A DNA stretch of 64,000 bases, taken from assembly GCF_963583255.1 (NCBI RefSeq), contig NC_084811.1, positions 14,154,088 to 14,218,087 of the forward strand, written 5' to 3'. This stretch comes from Pyrus communis. Lineage: Eukaryota; Streptophyta; Magnoliopsida; Rosales; Rosaceae. The notes beneath the pieces were generated by a model. The model worked only from the letters and a program-made list of their open reading frames with translations. It was not told the DNA's origin and did no database searches. This document shows positions 24,568-34,159 of the stretch, piece after piece. Numbering within the stretch: the stretch's first letter is position 1; every line of letters starts with the position of its first letter. A program made the translations under genes and the position numbers.

Positions 24568-25305
24568 AACTTTTGCTAGTCCTCGAGCAAAACAAAACAA
24601 CTAAAGTAAACAAAACGAAACAAAACAAAGAAAACAACCTAAACCTTCCAACGTTTGCCTCAGGGATTTCCAATGAAACATGACATGTCAAAGATCATTA
24701 CTCACATAGCTTTTAGTCCTACTTCCCCTTAAGCACATACTTTAATCATAGTCACCATTCACTAGTTCGCATTTAATCAATTAAAACATATTTTGAATGT
24801 AGTAACATGCCTTAGAGAATTCCCTCAATTCCTCACTCGTTATGCACTCAATTTTCACTCAAATTTTCTGACTACACACCCTACACTAGTTATATGTGAG
24901 AAGATTGATGTAAACATGAAAGACTAGTACTCACATACGTTATACAAAGAAAGCAATTTCGGGAGTAATTAAACGTGGATGGATATGATCTCATGAATGG
25001 GATTCTACTACTTAGATGCGAGAACCAGTGATACCATATGCTCATACCAAATTCAAACTCCACAATTGAAATGCACAACACTCAAGATAGAAGTCAAGGG
25101 TTGTAACGGGGCTTGGGGTATTGGCTCACAAGGGAAGGTAGGGATAAACAAAAGTTCTTTAAGCAATAGCAAGTAAAGCAATGAAATTAAGACCTAGAAT
25201 TCCCTTAGAATGCAAAAATCAACTTTTAGACAAATAGGGGAAACACAAACAACTCTTAGGGCCTAATTCATTGTTTTGGGCCCTTACTTCAACAACCAAT
25301 ACTTT

Positions 25306-25350
<45 letters not shown>

Positions 25351-26310
25351 GTGCCTATGGCATAAAAAAAACTCACATAAATACACTTTCCCCCACACTT
25401 ATTTCCTACAACACATTAATCAAAAGGAATTCATTGCTTACTATGCTTCAAGAACAAGGGTAAGGATGGTCCTAATCTAGGCTAGGTGAGGATAATGCGG
25501 GTTAACAAAGAAAGTAGGCTAGACAAGGCTCAACGGGGTTAAATCCTATAAAACAAATGAAAAGGGAAATATGGCAATTTGGCTATGGTGTTCACTACAC
25601 AACTTCATCTTGAATACGTGTTATGCAAATCAATGACATGCTTTGAATGAAATGGGCATGAGTTCTAGCATTTGGAACTAAGTGATGAAACGCCTTCTAA
25701 GTAGCAACCAAGCAAAGAATAATGAGATCATGCAACGACTTTAGAAAACAAAGAATGCACAGATTTTAACTCTCCAAATAAACATTTAAGCTCAAGTCTC
25801 ACAGGGATGTAGTGTTAGTTTGAGCTCATTCCTTCAAGCATGTTATAAAAACTAATTTTTTTTTCTTTGTGATTGCATGTGAATTCGTGAACTATAACTA
25901 CAACCAAGCATAAACCAAAGAGTATATCAAACGTCCATCCATGTTTGTAACTTTCTTTAACCGTCATGCAATTAAAAACCAAATCCTCATCATTGTGTTG
26001 GAAGGTAACCTACGACACAAACACACAAAAACAACTCTTTTTGGTTTTTTCAAAACAATTTTTCAAATTTTTATGGGATTTTCGAATTTTTAAGTCAAAA
26101 CACATTAAAACAGTTTAAAAACATTTTAAAACAGCAAGGATCAATACTTGAAGTTATGGGTGATAAAATCCAACAAATTTGCATCAACATACTTAGTTAC
26201 CCCCCCACACTTAAATCAAACATTGTCCTCAATGTTTTAAGCTTAAAACACACCAAACAAAAGAAAACATATAAAACAGCAACTAAACATACTAAACATG
26301 GCAGAATGTA
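24568..26310 (-). other. E5 3' UTR
   Basis: No gene seen. It contains a 36-base T run (25311-25346) and two extra PPT-like motifs. At its distal end (about 26290-26340) it matches the E4 3' UTR just after pol (CTAAACTCTTCTCTTTGTT in element sense), which locates the cargo insertion immediately upstream of that point. Confidence 0.8.
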
Positions 26311-27469
26311 ATTAACAAAGAGAAGAGTTTAGGTACGCAAATCTGGTTATGGAGTGTAAATTCCATCTTCTCCTTGATAATTGCATTGAGGCTTTATCTT
26401 GGTGATTCCACAGGCTTACTCTTGAACTGGTTTCTGCCCATCGTTGATTTTCCTTTGTGCTACTTCTTGAACTGGGCAGCATGATGGTTCTTTTGGTCTT
26501 CCCCGAAGGTCTGAGCTTTCCCCCTTTATCTGTTTCTTTGTTCAATCTTTGCAGGAGTGGTCCCTTCTCTGGAAGTGTATCAACCGTTGAAGATGACTAC
26601 TCGAGAGCAACGCCAGGTAAGCAATCAGGAATAGGTTCCAGGCAGTTGGCTCCAGATCGGAAGACTGACTCCAAGTGCCGGCTGATTGCTTCTTTCACTT
26701 TGCCATGCGAGTAAGAACAAGGACAAAGAAAAAGACAGGGAAAGAGCATGATATGAGATACTTTTGCTTTTGACCTTTATGATATGAGATACCTTTGCTT
26801 TTGAAGAAGCGGTGCATGAATCAGCACATGCATTTCCTCCTGGGTCATCTTTACTCCAGGCGTCTGGTATCATCTTTGGGGAAGAAGAAAATTTTGAGTA
26901 ATTCAAAAGGCTTTGCTGGGAGTGCGCCCTCAGAGGTGAGAGAGAGTTGGTGGGCATTTTCTTCAAGTCTGCCTTGCCATAAGAGATGAAGGTCGACAAA
27001 TATAGGGATTTTCTGAATAGAAAGTGGTGGTACTGCTCTTTTACCCTCTGTCGACAGACGTCTCTTCGATTTCTGAACGAACGGCTCTTCGATTTCTGCA
27101 TGGCAAAAGTAGTCACGGGTGCGGCTCTTTTGACAAAGCTGCACGCGTTTTCTGAAAAGCAGAGAAAGCGTCGCCGAACTTTGCGCTTGTCGGCTAAAGA
27201 CGTGTAATTGAGATGATGGCCTCCACGTGTTATCAGCTTTGTCAGATATCTTTTGACAAAGCTGAGCGCGTTTTCTGAAAAGCCGCGAATGCGTCGTCGA
27301 AATTTGCGGAGGAAAATCCGGATCTCTGAATCGGTGGACGCGTCGCCATGGCTTTTTATGGAGCTATCGATCACCCCAACAAATACACTCTGAAGAAATC
27401 CCATTCTTGAAAAATCGACTCCGGCCCTTTGAGAATTAATTCCATCCACCCCTTGAACACTTTTGAAAA
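26311..27469 (+). promoter_or_regulatory. E5 cargo upstream and promoter-like region
   Basis: About 1.1 kb conserved with E6 and E7. It holds CTTCGATTTCTGAACG-type repeats (27057-27105), two 60-bp units 123 bases apart (27127-27186 and 27250-27309) each with TTTTGACAAAG and a CGCG core, a CCACGTGT G-box at 27223-27230, and a TATA-like GCTTTTTATG at 27351-27360, about 115 bases before the ATG. The small open frame 26457-26714 shares about 60 residues with the E6 and E7 equivalents but its N-terminus differs in each; I do not call it a gene. Confidence 0.6.
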
Positions 27470-28168
27470 ATGGCAAACTCATCGAACCTTAGCTTGGAAT
27501 TGAGCCTTAGCAGTGATACGGGCGCGCCGCGTCAAGGTAACGTATGGCGCCCTTCTTTCTTTTCTTCTAACGGTCCTCTCACAGGTGAAGACTCCGTGAT
27601 GCAGGACGCCACAACAGCTACAATAGTAGCTAAGAACCTCCTCACTCCAAAAGATAGTAGGCTGCTGTCAGGACGGTCCGATGAGTTGGCCGTTCAAGAG
27701 TCCCTCGCACTTAGTGTTCAGTGTGCGAGCTCTGTGTCCAATATGGGCCAACGCCTGCTTGCCCGCTCCCGTCAGGTGGAATCATTGATGGCAGAGGTGG
27801 AAAGTCTCAAGCAAGAGATCAAGCAGCTGAAGTATGAGAATAGAAGTTTGCATGTGCTTGCAAACAACTATTCAACGGGCATGAAGAGGAAGCTTGATGA
27901 GCTGCAAGAATCCAATGTTCGAATGCAAAGTGACCGTCAAAGTGACCGTCAAAGGCTTTCGGCTTACTTCCAGAGGCATATTTTTCCTGGGTCATCCAGC
28001 GCTTGGCCAAGTATTGAGGCCTGGAATGCTCTAGCTCCGATGCCTTCCGCTCCGAGGGCTTCCGCTCCGATGCCTCCCGCTTCTATGCCTCCTGCTTCTA
28101 TGCCTCCTGCTCCTATGCCTTCCGCTCCGACGCCTCGTAGCGGGGCTTCACGTAAACAACCTTTGTGA
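27470..28168 (+). CDS. E5 antisense cargo: 232-residue coiled-coil protein of unknown function
   Basis: Complete frame from ATG 27470 (context GAAAAATGGCAAAC) to TGA 28166-28168, antisense to its retrotransposon. The N-terminus is Ser/Leu-rich (MANSSNLSLELSLSSD), followed by a conserved block (about 25-90). A coiled coil spans about 95-148 with clean heptads at V103, L106, V110, L113, I117, L120 and L127. A conserved FPGSSSAWPSIEAWNAL block follows (173-189), then five-residue Ala/Pro/Met/Ser repeats (190-221) and the shared ending RSGASRKQPL. There is no signal peptide or membrane segment. A 12-base in-frame duplication (SDRQSDRQ) distinguishes it from E7. It resembles abundant uncharacterised proteins of Rosaceae from memory; DNA-binding or regulatory function is possible but unproven. 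Confidence 0.85.
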   Translation: MANSSNLSLELSLSSDTGAPRQGNVWRPSFFSSNGPLTGEDSVMQDATTATIVAKNLLTPKDSRLLSGRSDELAVQESLALSVQCASSVSNMGQRLLARSRQVESLMAEVESLKQEIKQLKYENRSLHVLANNYSTGMKRKLDELQESNVRMQSDRQSDRQRLSAYFQRHIFPGSSSAWPSIEAWNALAPMPSAPRASAPMPPASMPPASMPPAPMPSAPTPRSGASRKQPL

Positions 28169-28194
28169 AGCTCCATCTTTCTCCATGTTTAGTA

Positions 28195-28196
<2 letters not shown>

Positions 28197-28227
<31 letters not shown>
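28197..28227. repeat. E5 31-base T tract (A tract on element strand)
   Basis: Sits at the boundary between cargo and pol-derived sequence. In element sense AATAAA (reverse of 28243-28248) lies about 15 bases before the A run, as in a polyadenylated mRNA end. Confidence 0.9.
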
Positions 28228-28230
<3 letters not shown>

Positions 28231-28314
28231 AACATGCTTTGTTTTATTTAGTGCATTGGGTTGCCTCCCAAGTAGCGCTTTCTTTTATGTCTTGCAGCCG
28301 GACGAAGAACCCAA

Positions 28315-28359
28315 TCACTCCAGGATATGTTCACGAATCGGATGAGAACTCCAAGTCAT
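28315..28359 (-). CDS. E5 micro-ORF: gag start fused to pol end (14 codons)
   Basis: Encodes MTWSSHPIREHILE, identical to E2. Twelve codons come from the gag start, and the final LE and stop come from the pol end. The segment to about 28250 continues as pol 3' flank (GGCAACCC motif). It marks one deletion that removed gag-pol in the common ancestor of E2 and E5. A translated peptide is doubtful. Confidence 0.7.
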   Translation of the reverse strand: MTWSSHPIREHILE

Positions 28360-28455
28360 AAACTAGTACCTAGAACAAGAAACAAAACACAAATCAGAAA
28401 CTAAAACTAAAATACATAATAAAGACGAACAATCCAAGGAATTAGCAAATTTTCT

Positions 28456-28475
28456 AATCCCCGGCAACGGCGCCA
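28456..28475 (-). promoter_or_regulatory. E5 primer-binding site (tRNA-Asp)
   Basis: tRNA-Asp complement, five bases from the 5' LTR edge at 28481. Confidence 0.93.
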
Positions 28476-28480
28476 AAATT

Positions 28481-31061
28481 TGATGCGTGATTTATACGCA
28501 CACAAATTAAACCCTCTTTTATCAATTGTAGTAAGTATGCAAGTAGGGATCGTTCTGGACCGGGGATTAGGAGGGATTGTTAATCACTTGGATTTGACTC
28601 AAAAACGTAAAATAAATTTTAAAACACTATACTAGACTCAAAGAATTGCAAAACTAAACTTTAAAACACTCAAACAAACCAAAAGACTCAAACAGTACCC
28701 AAAGCACTTATAAACACAAACTAAATGTATTTCTAATTAATCTAACACTTTAAAATAAATGGGGGATTGGTTTTGGATGAATTTAAACTAAAACAGAAAC
28801 TTGGAATTAAAACAGATTCTAAAAAAAAAACGAAATTAATGAAATAGAATGATGAAAAACTAGTTAGAGGGTTCCTTATCCACACATGAACATAAGCATA
28901 TAATTTGACTCCCAGTTATGACTTCAACAAACGATGAATGACAATGCTCCAAGTTAATTAGGTCCGCTTAAATTAACCTTCAGATTTCCCTAGATTCATT
29001 GGATTGAATGGGATACGCATTACAACCAAATTATTCCTAATCAAAGTCTCTCACATGGAATACGCATGATAGAGACATTCAACAAAGATCATTAAGTTCA
29101 ACGGAAATCATAAACATTGACTAGGCATTCATAACTATGGAATACGCATGTTAATCCAGCCTAGGGTTTACTAAACACAATCGTGACTAGCGATTTTTAC
29201 TACTCATGAATATAAGTTCATAACGATTAGGTGAAATTCCCTTATATCCTAGCATCAAGTCTTAGGCATGCAAATTAAGTGTCGACCCTCAACCCACATA
29301 CATAAACAAGTTCTTAATCAAAACAGAAAAGTAACCCACATCTAAAGTTCATGAATTCATAACTGGAGTAAATCAAATCATAACCAACATATGTCCATGG
29401 CTTCAAATTCGCCTCTAACTAAAAAGAAATTAGTTTCACATGTTTAACATAATTGAATAACAAGTTAAATTAAACATGAAAACAGAAACAAGAAAAGAAA
29501 GAACAAATGGATGGAAAGTTAGCTACGGGGTTCATCTCCACATATGTTATACTTGCATAATAAAACGATTTCCAATTGCATTTCAACAAATCATTAATTC
29601 TCAACGCCCCGGGTCAATTAGGTCCGCTTAAATTAACCGTCAAGTTTTCCTTAAGTTAATGAATTGGATGGGTTAGCGCAACGCAATTCACCACATTCTC
29701 CAAAAGTCCTTTACGTGAACAGCACAATAAAGATACAATCAAAGATCATTAAGCATTATGAAAACTATAAGTGTTGACGAGGCATTCGTTACTATGATGA
29801 GCATGAAACTCGTGCCAAGAATTCATTTAACGCGATTGTTTATAAGCAACCTCCACTACTTGTGAATATAAGTTCATAACGATTAGGTGAAATTCACTTA
29901 TATTCTAGCGTCATATTTATGCATGAAAATTAAGCGCGCATTCTTAATAAACATTCATAAATAAGTTATCAATCAAACAGTTAAACAAATTGAACCACAA
30001 CTTATGAAACGCAATTAGAATTAATCAAATCAAAATGCAAGCATAAACATATATTTCGAATCACCCCCTAGCTAAAGGGGGTTTAGTTCCTCATATCTTT
30101 GAAATCAAAGAAACACCTAAACATTCCAACAACTCAAAATTTGAATTGTATGAACGTTTAGGCACTCTTCTCTTCCTCGTTGTTGTAGCACAAGGTTTAA
30201 GGATAGGTTGGTTGATGGGATGGAAGTGTGGAATGGAGTGGAAATGGAGAAAATGGAGAAGGGGAAATGTTTGTGTATTACAATGGAAAAATGAGATTAT
30301 GGTGCGGATTCCTCTCCCCTTAAACATGAATGAGTGATAGGTATATATAGGTGGAAGTGCATGGATTGATGAAGATTAGTGGGAGATAATGGCAATGCAT
30401 GGATAATGGATAATGAGAAGTGGACGATTAATGGGAAGTGGAGAGATGGTTTGCACGGTTTTGGGTGGATTAAATGGATGGCTATGGATTAAAGGGAATT
30501 AAGGGGTGGTGCGGCTGAATGAATAATGGGAGTATTATAATGGAGTGAATGGCTTAATGGTTGAATAATGGGAGTGTTAGGTTTTTATTAATAATGGGAG
30601 GTCACGGCTTGAAACTTTTCTTTTGTTAAATGGGGGGGGTTTAGTGGGAAGGTATAATGGCATATTAGGGTGATGGAATAGATAATAAAATGGCATGAAT
30701 GGGTGCTCCGAATTAGGGAATAGAATATTAGGGTTATGGAATTATGGTGGCTGATTAATGCACGGTTTTGGATTAAAGGGAATTAGGGTTTATGGATGAT
30801 GGATAGGAATGGTGGGATGCACGGCTTAGGAGGAAGATTGTGTGATGCATAGTTTTGGACGTTCATTCCTCGTGCTCTATTTGCGTACACCACATTCCAG
30901 CTCAGTTTTGCTCCAAAAGCTCCAAATTGCATCATTTCATGTAATATGTCCTTTAAACCTGAAAACACATGAAAGTAGCTTAAAAGACTACTTTAACGAA
31001 GAAAACATAACAAAAATGCATAAGAACTAGCTAACTAAGGCGCATAAATATGCTCCTATCA
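28481..31061 (-). repeat. E5 5' LTR (right copy, 2581 bp)
   Basis: Same length and, as far as I compared, the same sequence as 21972-24552. The TATA box is at about 30339-30351. Confidence 0.95.
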
Positions 31062-31226
31062 GTTATTACTAATGTTTTTGTTCATGGTGCAGTCCAAATC
31101 CAAAGCTTGAAAACGGGACATGAATTTAAGGTGAACGGGCATCGTTTGAAGCCCTATTATGAGAACTTTGTGGAGCACACCGTGGATGACACCCCCTTGG
31201 ATGCTGTGGGCTCCAATCTGGAGTGA
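31062..31226 (+). pseudogene. pol: E4 pol: last 54 codons of integrase after E5
   Basis: Starting with the duplicated GTTAT, the frame reads [19 protein letters not shown] and ends VGSNLE with TGA at 31224-31226. It continues the integrase C-terminal domain interrupted at 21971. The same last codons and flank are the 3' partner of the micro-ORF fusion in E2 and E5. Confidence 0.88.
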
Positions 31227-31903
31227 TTGGGTTCTTCGTCCGGCTGTACGACATTAAAGCAAGCGCTACGTGGGAGGCAACCCATGCATTCAACAAAGGA
31301 AGACCTAGAAAGCACTCCAATTCCAGATTTGCGTTCCTAAACTCTTCTCTTTGTTGCTATTTCGTTTCTGCCATGTTAGGTTGTTTAGTTGTTGTTTTGT
31401 TTGTTTGTTTGTTAATTGTGTGAGTCTATGCTTGAAACATTGAGGACGATGTTTGATTTAAGTGTGGGGGGGGGGGGGGGTAACTAAAGTGTTTTGATGC
31501 AAATTCGTAGGGTTTTATCCACCATAACTTCTAATGTTGTTTCTCACTGTTTTTAAGTGTTTTTAGAGTGTTTTGAAGTGTTTTTATGTCTTTTGGTAAG
31601 AAAATCCGAAAATTTACAAAAAAAATTACAAAATAGTTTTGAAAAACCCAAAAAGAGTTGTTTTTAAGTTGTTTTGTGTGTTTGTTTGCGTCTTAGGTCA
31701 CCTTCCAACACAATGATGAGGATTTGGTTTTTAATTGCATGACTATTAAAGAATGTTGTAACCATGGCTGGAAGTTGATTTATGCTTTGGTTTATGCTTG
31801 GTTATGGTTATAGCTTATGAATTCACATGTAATTACAAAGAAAAAAATCAGTTTTTGTAACATGCTTGAAGGAAGGAACTCAAACTAACGCTACAACCCT
31901 GAG
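31227..31903 (+). other. E4 3' UTR, first part
   Basis: Non-coding. It contains a polypurine run (AAGTGTG followed by 14 G, 31460-31480) 235 bases after the pol stop and an A-rich segment. It is interrupted at 31908 by E6 and resumes at 49694. I see no gene in it. Confidence 0.85.
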
Positions 31904-31908
31904 AGACT

Positions 31909-33874
31909 TGATGCGTGATTTATACGCACACAAATTAAACCCTCTTTTCGTCAAATTATAGTATATGTATAAGTAGGGATCGTTCTGGACCGGGGATTAG
32001 GAGGGATTGTTAATCACTTGGATTTGACTCAAAAACGTAAAAACACAATATAAAACACTAAACTAGACTCAAAGAATGTAAAACTAAACTTTAAAACACT
32101 AAGACAAACCAAAGACTCAAAATGCTTTTAAAAACACAAACTAAAATGATTTCTAACTAAATTGACATGTACGAAAATTGAAATAACGAAACAAGTTAAA
32201 TAAACTAGACAGAATGTAAATATGAAATTGATGAAATGGAATGAATGGATGATAGAATAGCTAAGGGGGTCATCTCCATATATGTTACACTTGCATAATA
32301 AAAAGATTTCCAGTTGATCTTTCGATAAATTATGAAACTCATCACCCCGGGTTAATTAGGTCCGCTTAAATTAACCGTCAAGTTTTCCTTAAGTTAATGA
32401 ATTGGATGGGTTAGCGCAACGCAATTCACAACATTCTCCAAAAGTCCTTTACGTGAACAGCACAATAAAGATACAATCAAAGATCATTAAGCATTATGAA
32501 AACTATAAGTGTTGACGAGGCATTCGTTACTATGATGAGCATGAAACTCGTGCCAAGAATTCATTTAACGCGATTATTTATAAGCAACCTCCACTACTTG
32601 TGAATATAAGTTCATAACGATTAGGTGAAAATCACTTATATTCTAGCGTCATATTCATGCATGAAAATTAAGCGCGCATTCTTAATAAACATACATAAAT
32701 AAGTTATCAATCAAACGGTTAAACAAATTGAATCAACAACTTATGAAATGCAATTAGAAGTAATCAAATCAAAATGCAAGCATAAACATATATTTCGAAT
32801 CACCCCCTAGCTAAGGGGGGGTTTAGTTCCTCATACAAAACAAAGAGAATTAAAATTAAACATTGAAATCAAAGAAACACCTAAACATTCCAACAACTCA
32901 AACTTGAATTGTATGAACGTTTAGGCCCTCTTCTCTTCCTCTTTATTGTAGCATAAGGTCTAAGGATAGTTGGTTTGGGGGAATGGAAGTGTGGAATGGA
33001 GTGAGGAGTGATGGAAATGGAAAGATGGTTTTTGGATTCTAAGGGAGACTCACGGCTAAGAGAGAAAGGGATGTGTTTGTGGTGAGTTGTGTATGAAATG
33101 AGATGTGATTTTTGTGTATGAATGCATGGGTTTTTATAGGGGGAATGGGAGAATATGTGGGTGATTGTTTAAGAGTGAATGTGGTTGTTATGATTGAGAG
33201 TGCATGTGGATGAAATAATGATGGAAAAAGAGCTAGGTTGTTGGTGTGTGAATGCATGTGTTGAATTGGTGGTGCAATGATGAAAGAGTAAGTGCATGTG
33301 TGTGTGAATGGTGAATGGTGGTGCAATGATGAAAGAATAAGTGCATGTGTGTGTGAATGGTGGTAGCTAGGGTGAATTATGTTGAATGCATGTGGAATAA
33401 AGATGGAGAAGGTGGTGTAATGATGAAGGAGTAAGTGCATGTGTGTGTGAATGGTGGTGCAATGATGAAAGAGTAAGTGCATGTGTGTGTGAATGGTGGT
33501 GCAATGATGAAAGAATAAGTGCATGTGTGTGTGAATGGTGGTATGATGCATGTGAATGCATGTGGCTAAGGGTTGTTGATTGGGCTAGAGGTTTTGCATG
33601 GCTCAAAGGATTGTTTGATTGGGCTAGGCCCTTTGTTTTATGTCCAAAGTGCATACAAGGCTTTCAAATTCGTCCAACACTTTGGCTCCAAGCATATGCT
33701 ATCCATTCCAAGCCCAATTTTGCTCCAAAATGCTCCAAAATGCATCTTTTTGCTTCCTTAGCCATATGAACCTAAAAACACACGAAAATGGCTTAAACTA
33801 CTAAAACAATTATGAATTAACAACATAGATGCACGAAAACAAGCTAAGTAAGTCGCCTAAATATGCTCCTATCA
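31909..33874 (-). repeat. E6 3' LTR (left copy, 1966 bp)
   Basis: TGATGCGTG...CCTATCA. TATA in element sense (CCTATAAAAACCC) from 33129-33141. The U3 minisatellite is at about 33260-33545. The repeat-encoded antisense frame 33039-33551 (HTHMHL... units) is not a gene. Confidence 0.94.
33260..33545. repeat. 42-bp minisatellite in E6 left LTR
   Basis: Units begin GTGCATGTGTGTGTGAATGG and continue with GGTGCAATGATGAAAGAGTAA. One unit fewer than in the right LTR (49040-49360). Confidence 0.88.
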
Positions 33875-33889
33875 AATTCCCCCACACTT
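33875..33889 (-). promoter_or_regulatory. E6 polypurine tract
   Basis: AAGTGTGGGGGAATT in element sense, adjacent to the 3' LTR. The E6 3' UTR continues to 34159, where E7 is inserted, and resumes at 43612. Confidence 0.9.
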
Positions 33890-34159
33890 AGCTTTTGCTA
33901 GTCCTTGAGCAAAACAAAATAATAACAAATAAACAAAACGACACTAAACAAGTAAAACACAACCTAAACCTTCCAACAACCGTCTTAGGGATTTCCAATG
34001 CACATGACAAGTTAAAAATCATTATTCTCACAGATTTTAGCCATCTTTACACTTAAGTACATTCTTAATCATAGTCACCACATACTAGTTCACAATTAAG
34101 CAATTAAAACACATTTCAAATGTAGTAACATGCTTTAGAGAATTTACTCAATTCCTTAC

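Larger units (their letters stand above)
21972..31061 (-). mobile_element. E5: complete non-autonomous Athila derivative with intact antisense cargo
   Basis: 9090 bp, minus strand, flanked by GTTAT at 21967-21971 and 31062-31066. Both LTRs are 2581 bp and agree at every position I compared, so insertion is very recent. The interior (24553-28480) has PBS, PPT, the gag/pol micro-ORF and the antisense cargo gene, but no RT, RNase H, integrase or Gag. It must depend on proteins from related autonomous copies. No lesion is visible in its cis sequences or its cargo. Confidence 0.96.

Noticed and set aside
26312..26545. 77-codon minus-strand frame MNKETDKG... at the border of cargo region and 3' UTR (87 codons in E7, 37864-38127)
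   Set aside because: Its end overlaps non-coding 3' UTR also present in E4; ends differ between copies. Kept only as part of the upstream region.
26625..27482. 285-codon minus-strand frame overlapping the cargo promoter in E5
   Set aside because: The equivalents in E7 and E6 are split into several short frames and it overlaps the promoter repeats; it looks like a chance open frame.
28197..28227. Cargo as a processed retropseudogene with a poly(A) tail
   Set aside because: The homopolymer is T on the cargo coding strand, so it is not the tail of the cargo mRNA; it belongs to the element strand.
33260..33545. CRISPR-like regular repeats
   Set aside because: Units are directly adjacent with no unique spacers; a plant LTR minisatellite.
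33039..33654. His/Thr-rich open frames antisense to the E6 LTR (also 48811-49468)
   Set aside because: They are produced by the 42-bp repeat, whose length is a multiple of three, and lie entirely in U3; no domain and no conservation outside the repeat.
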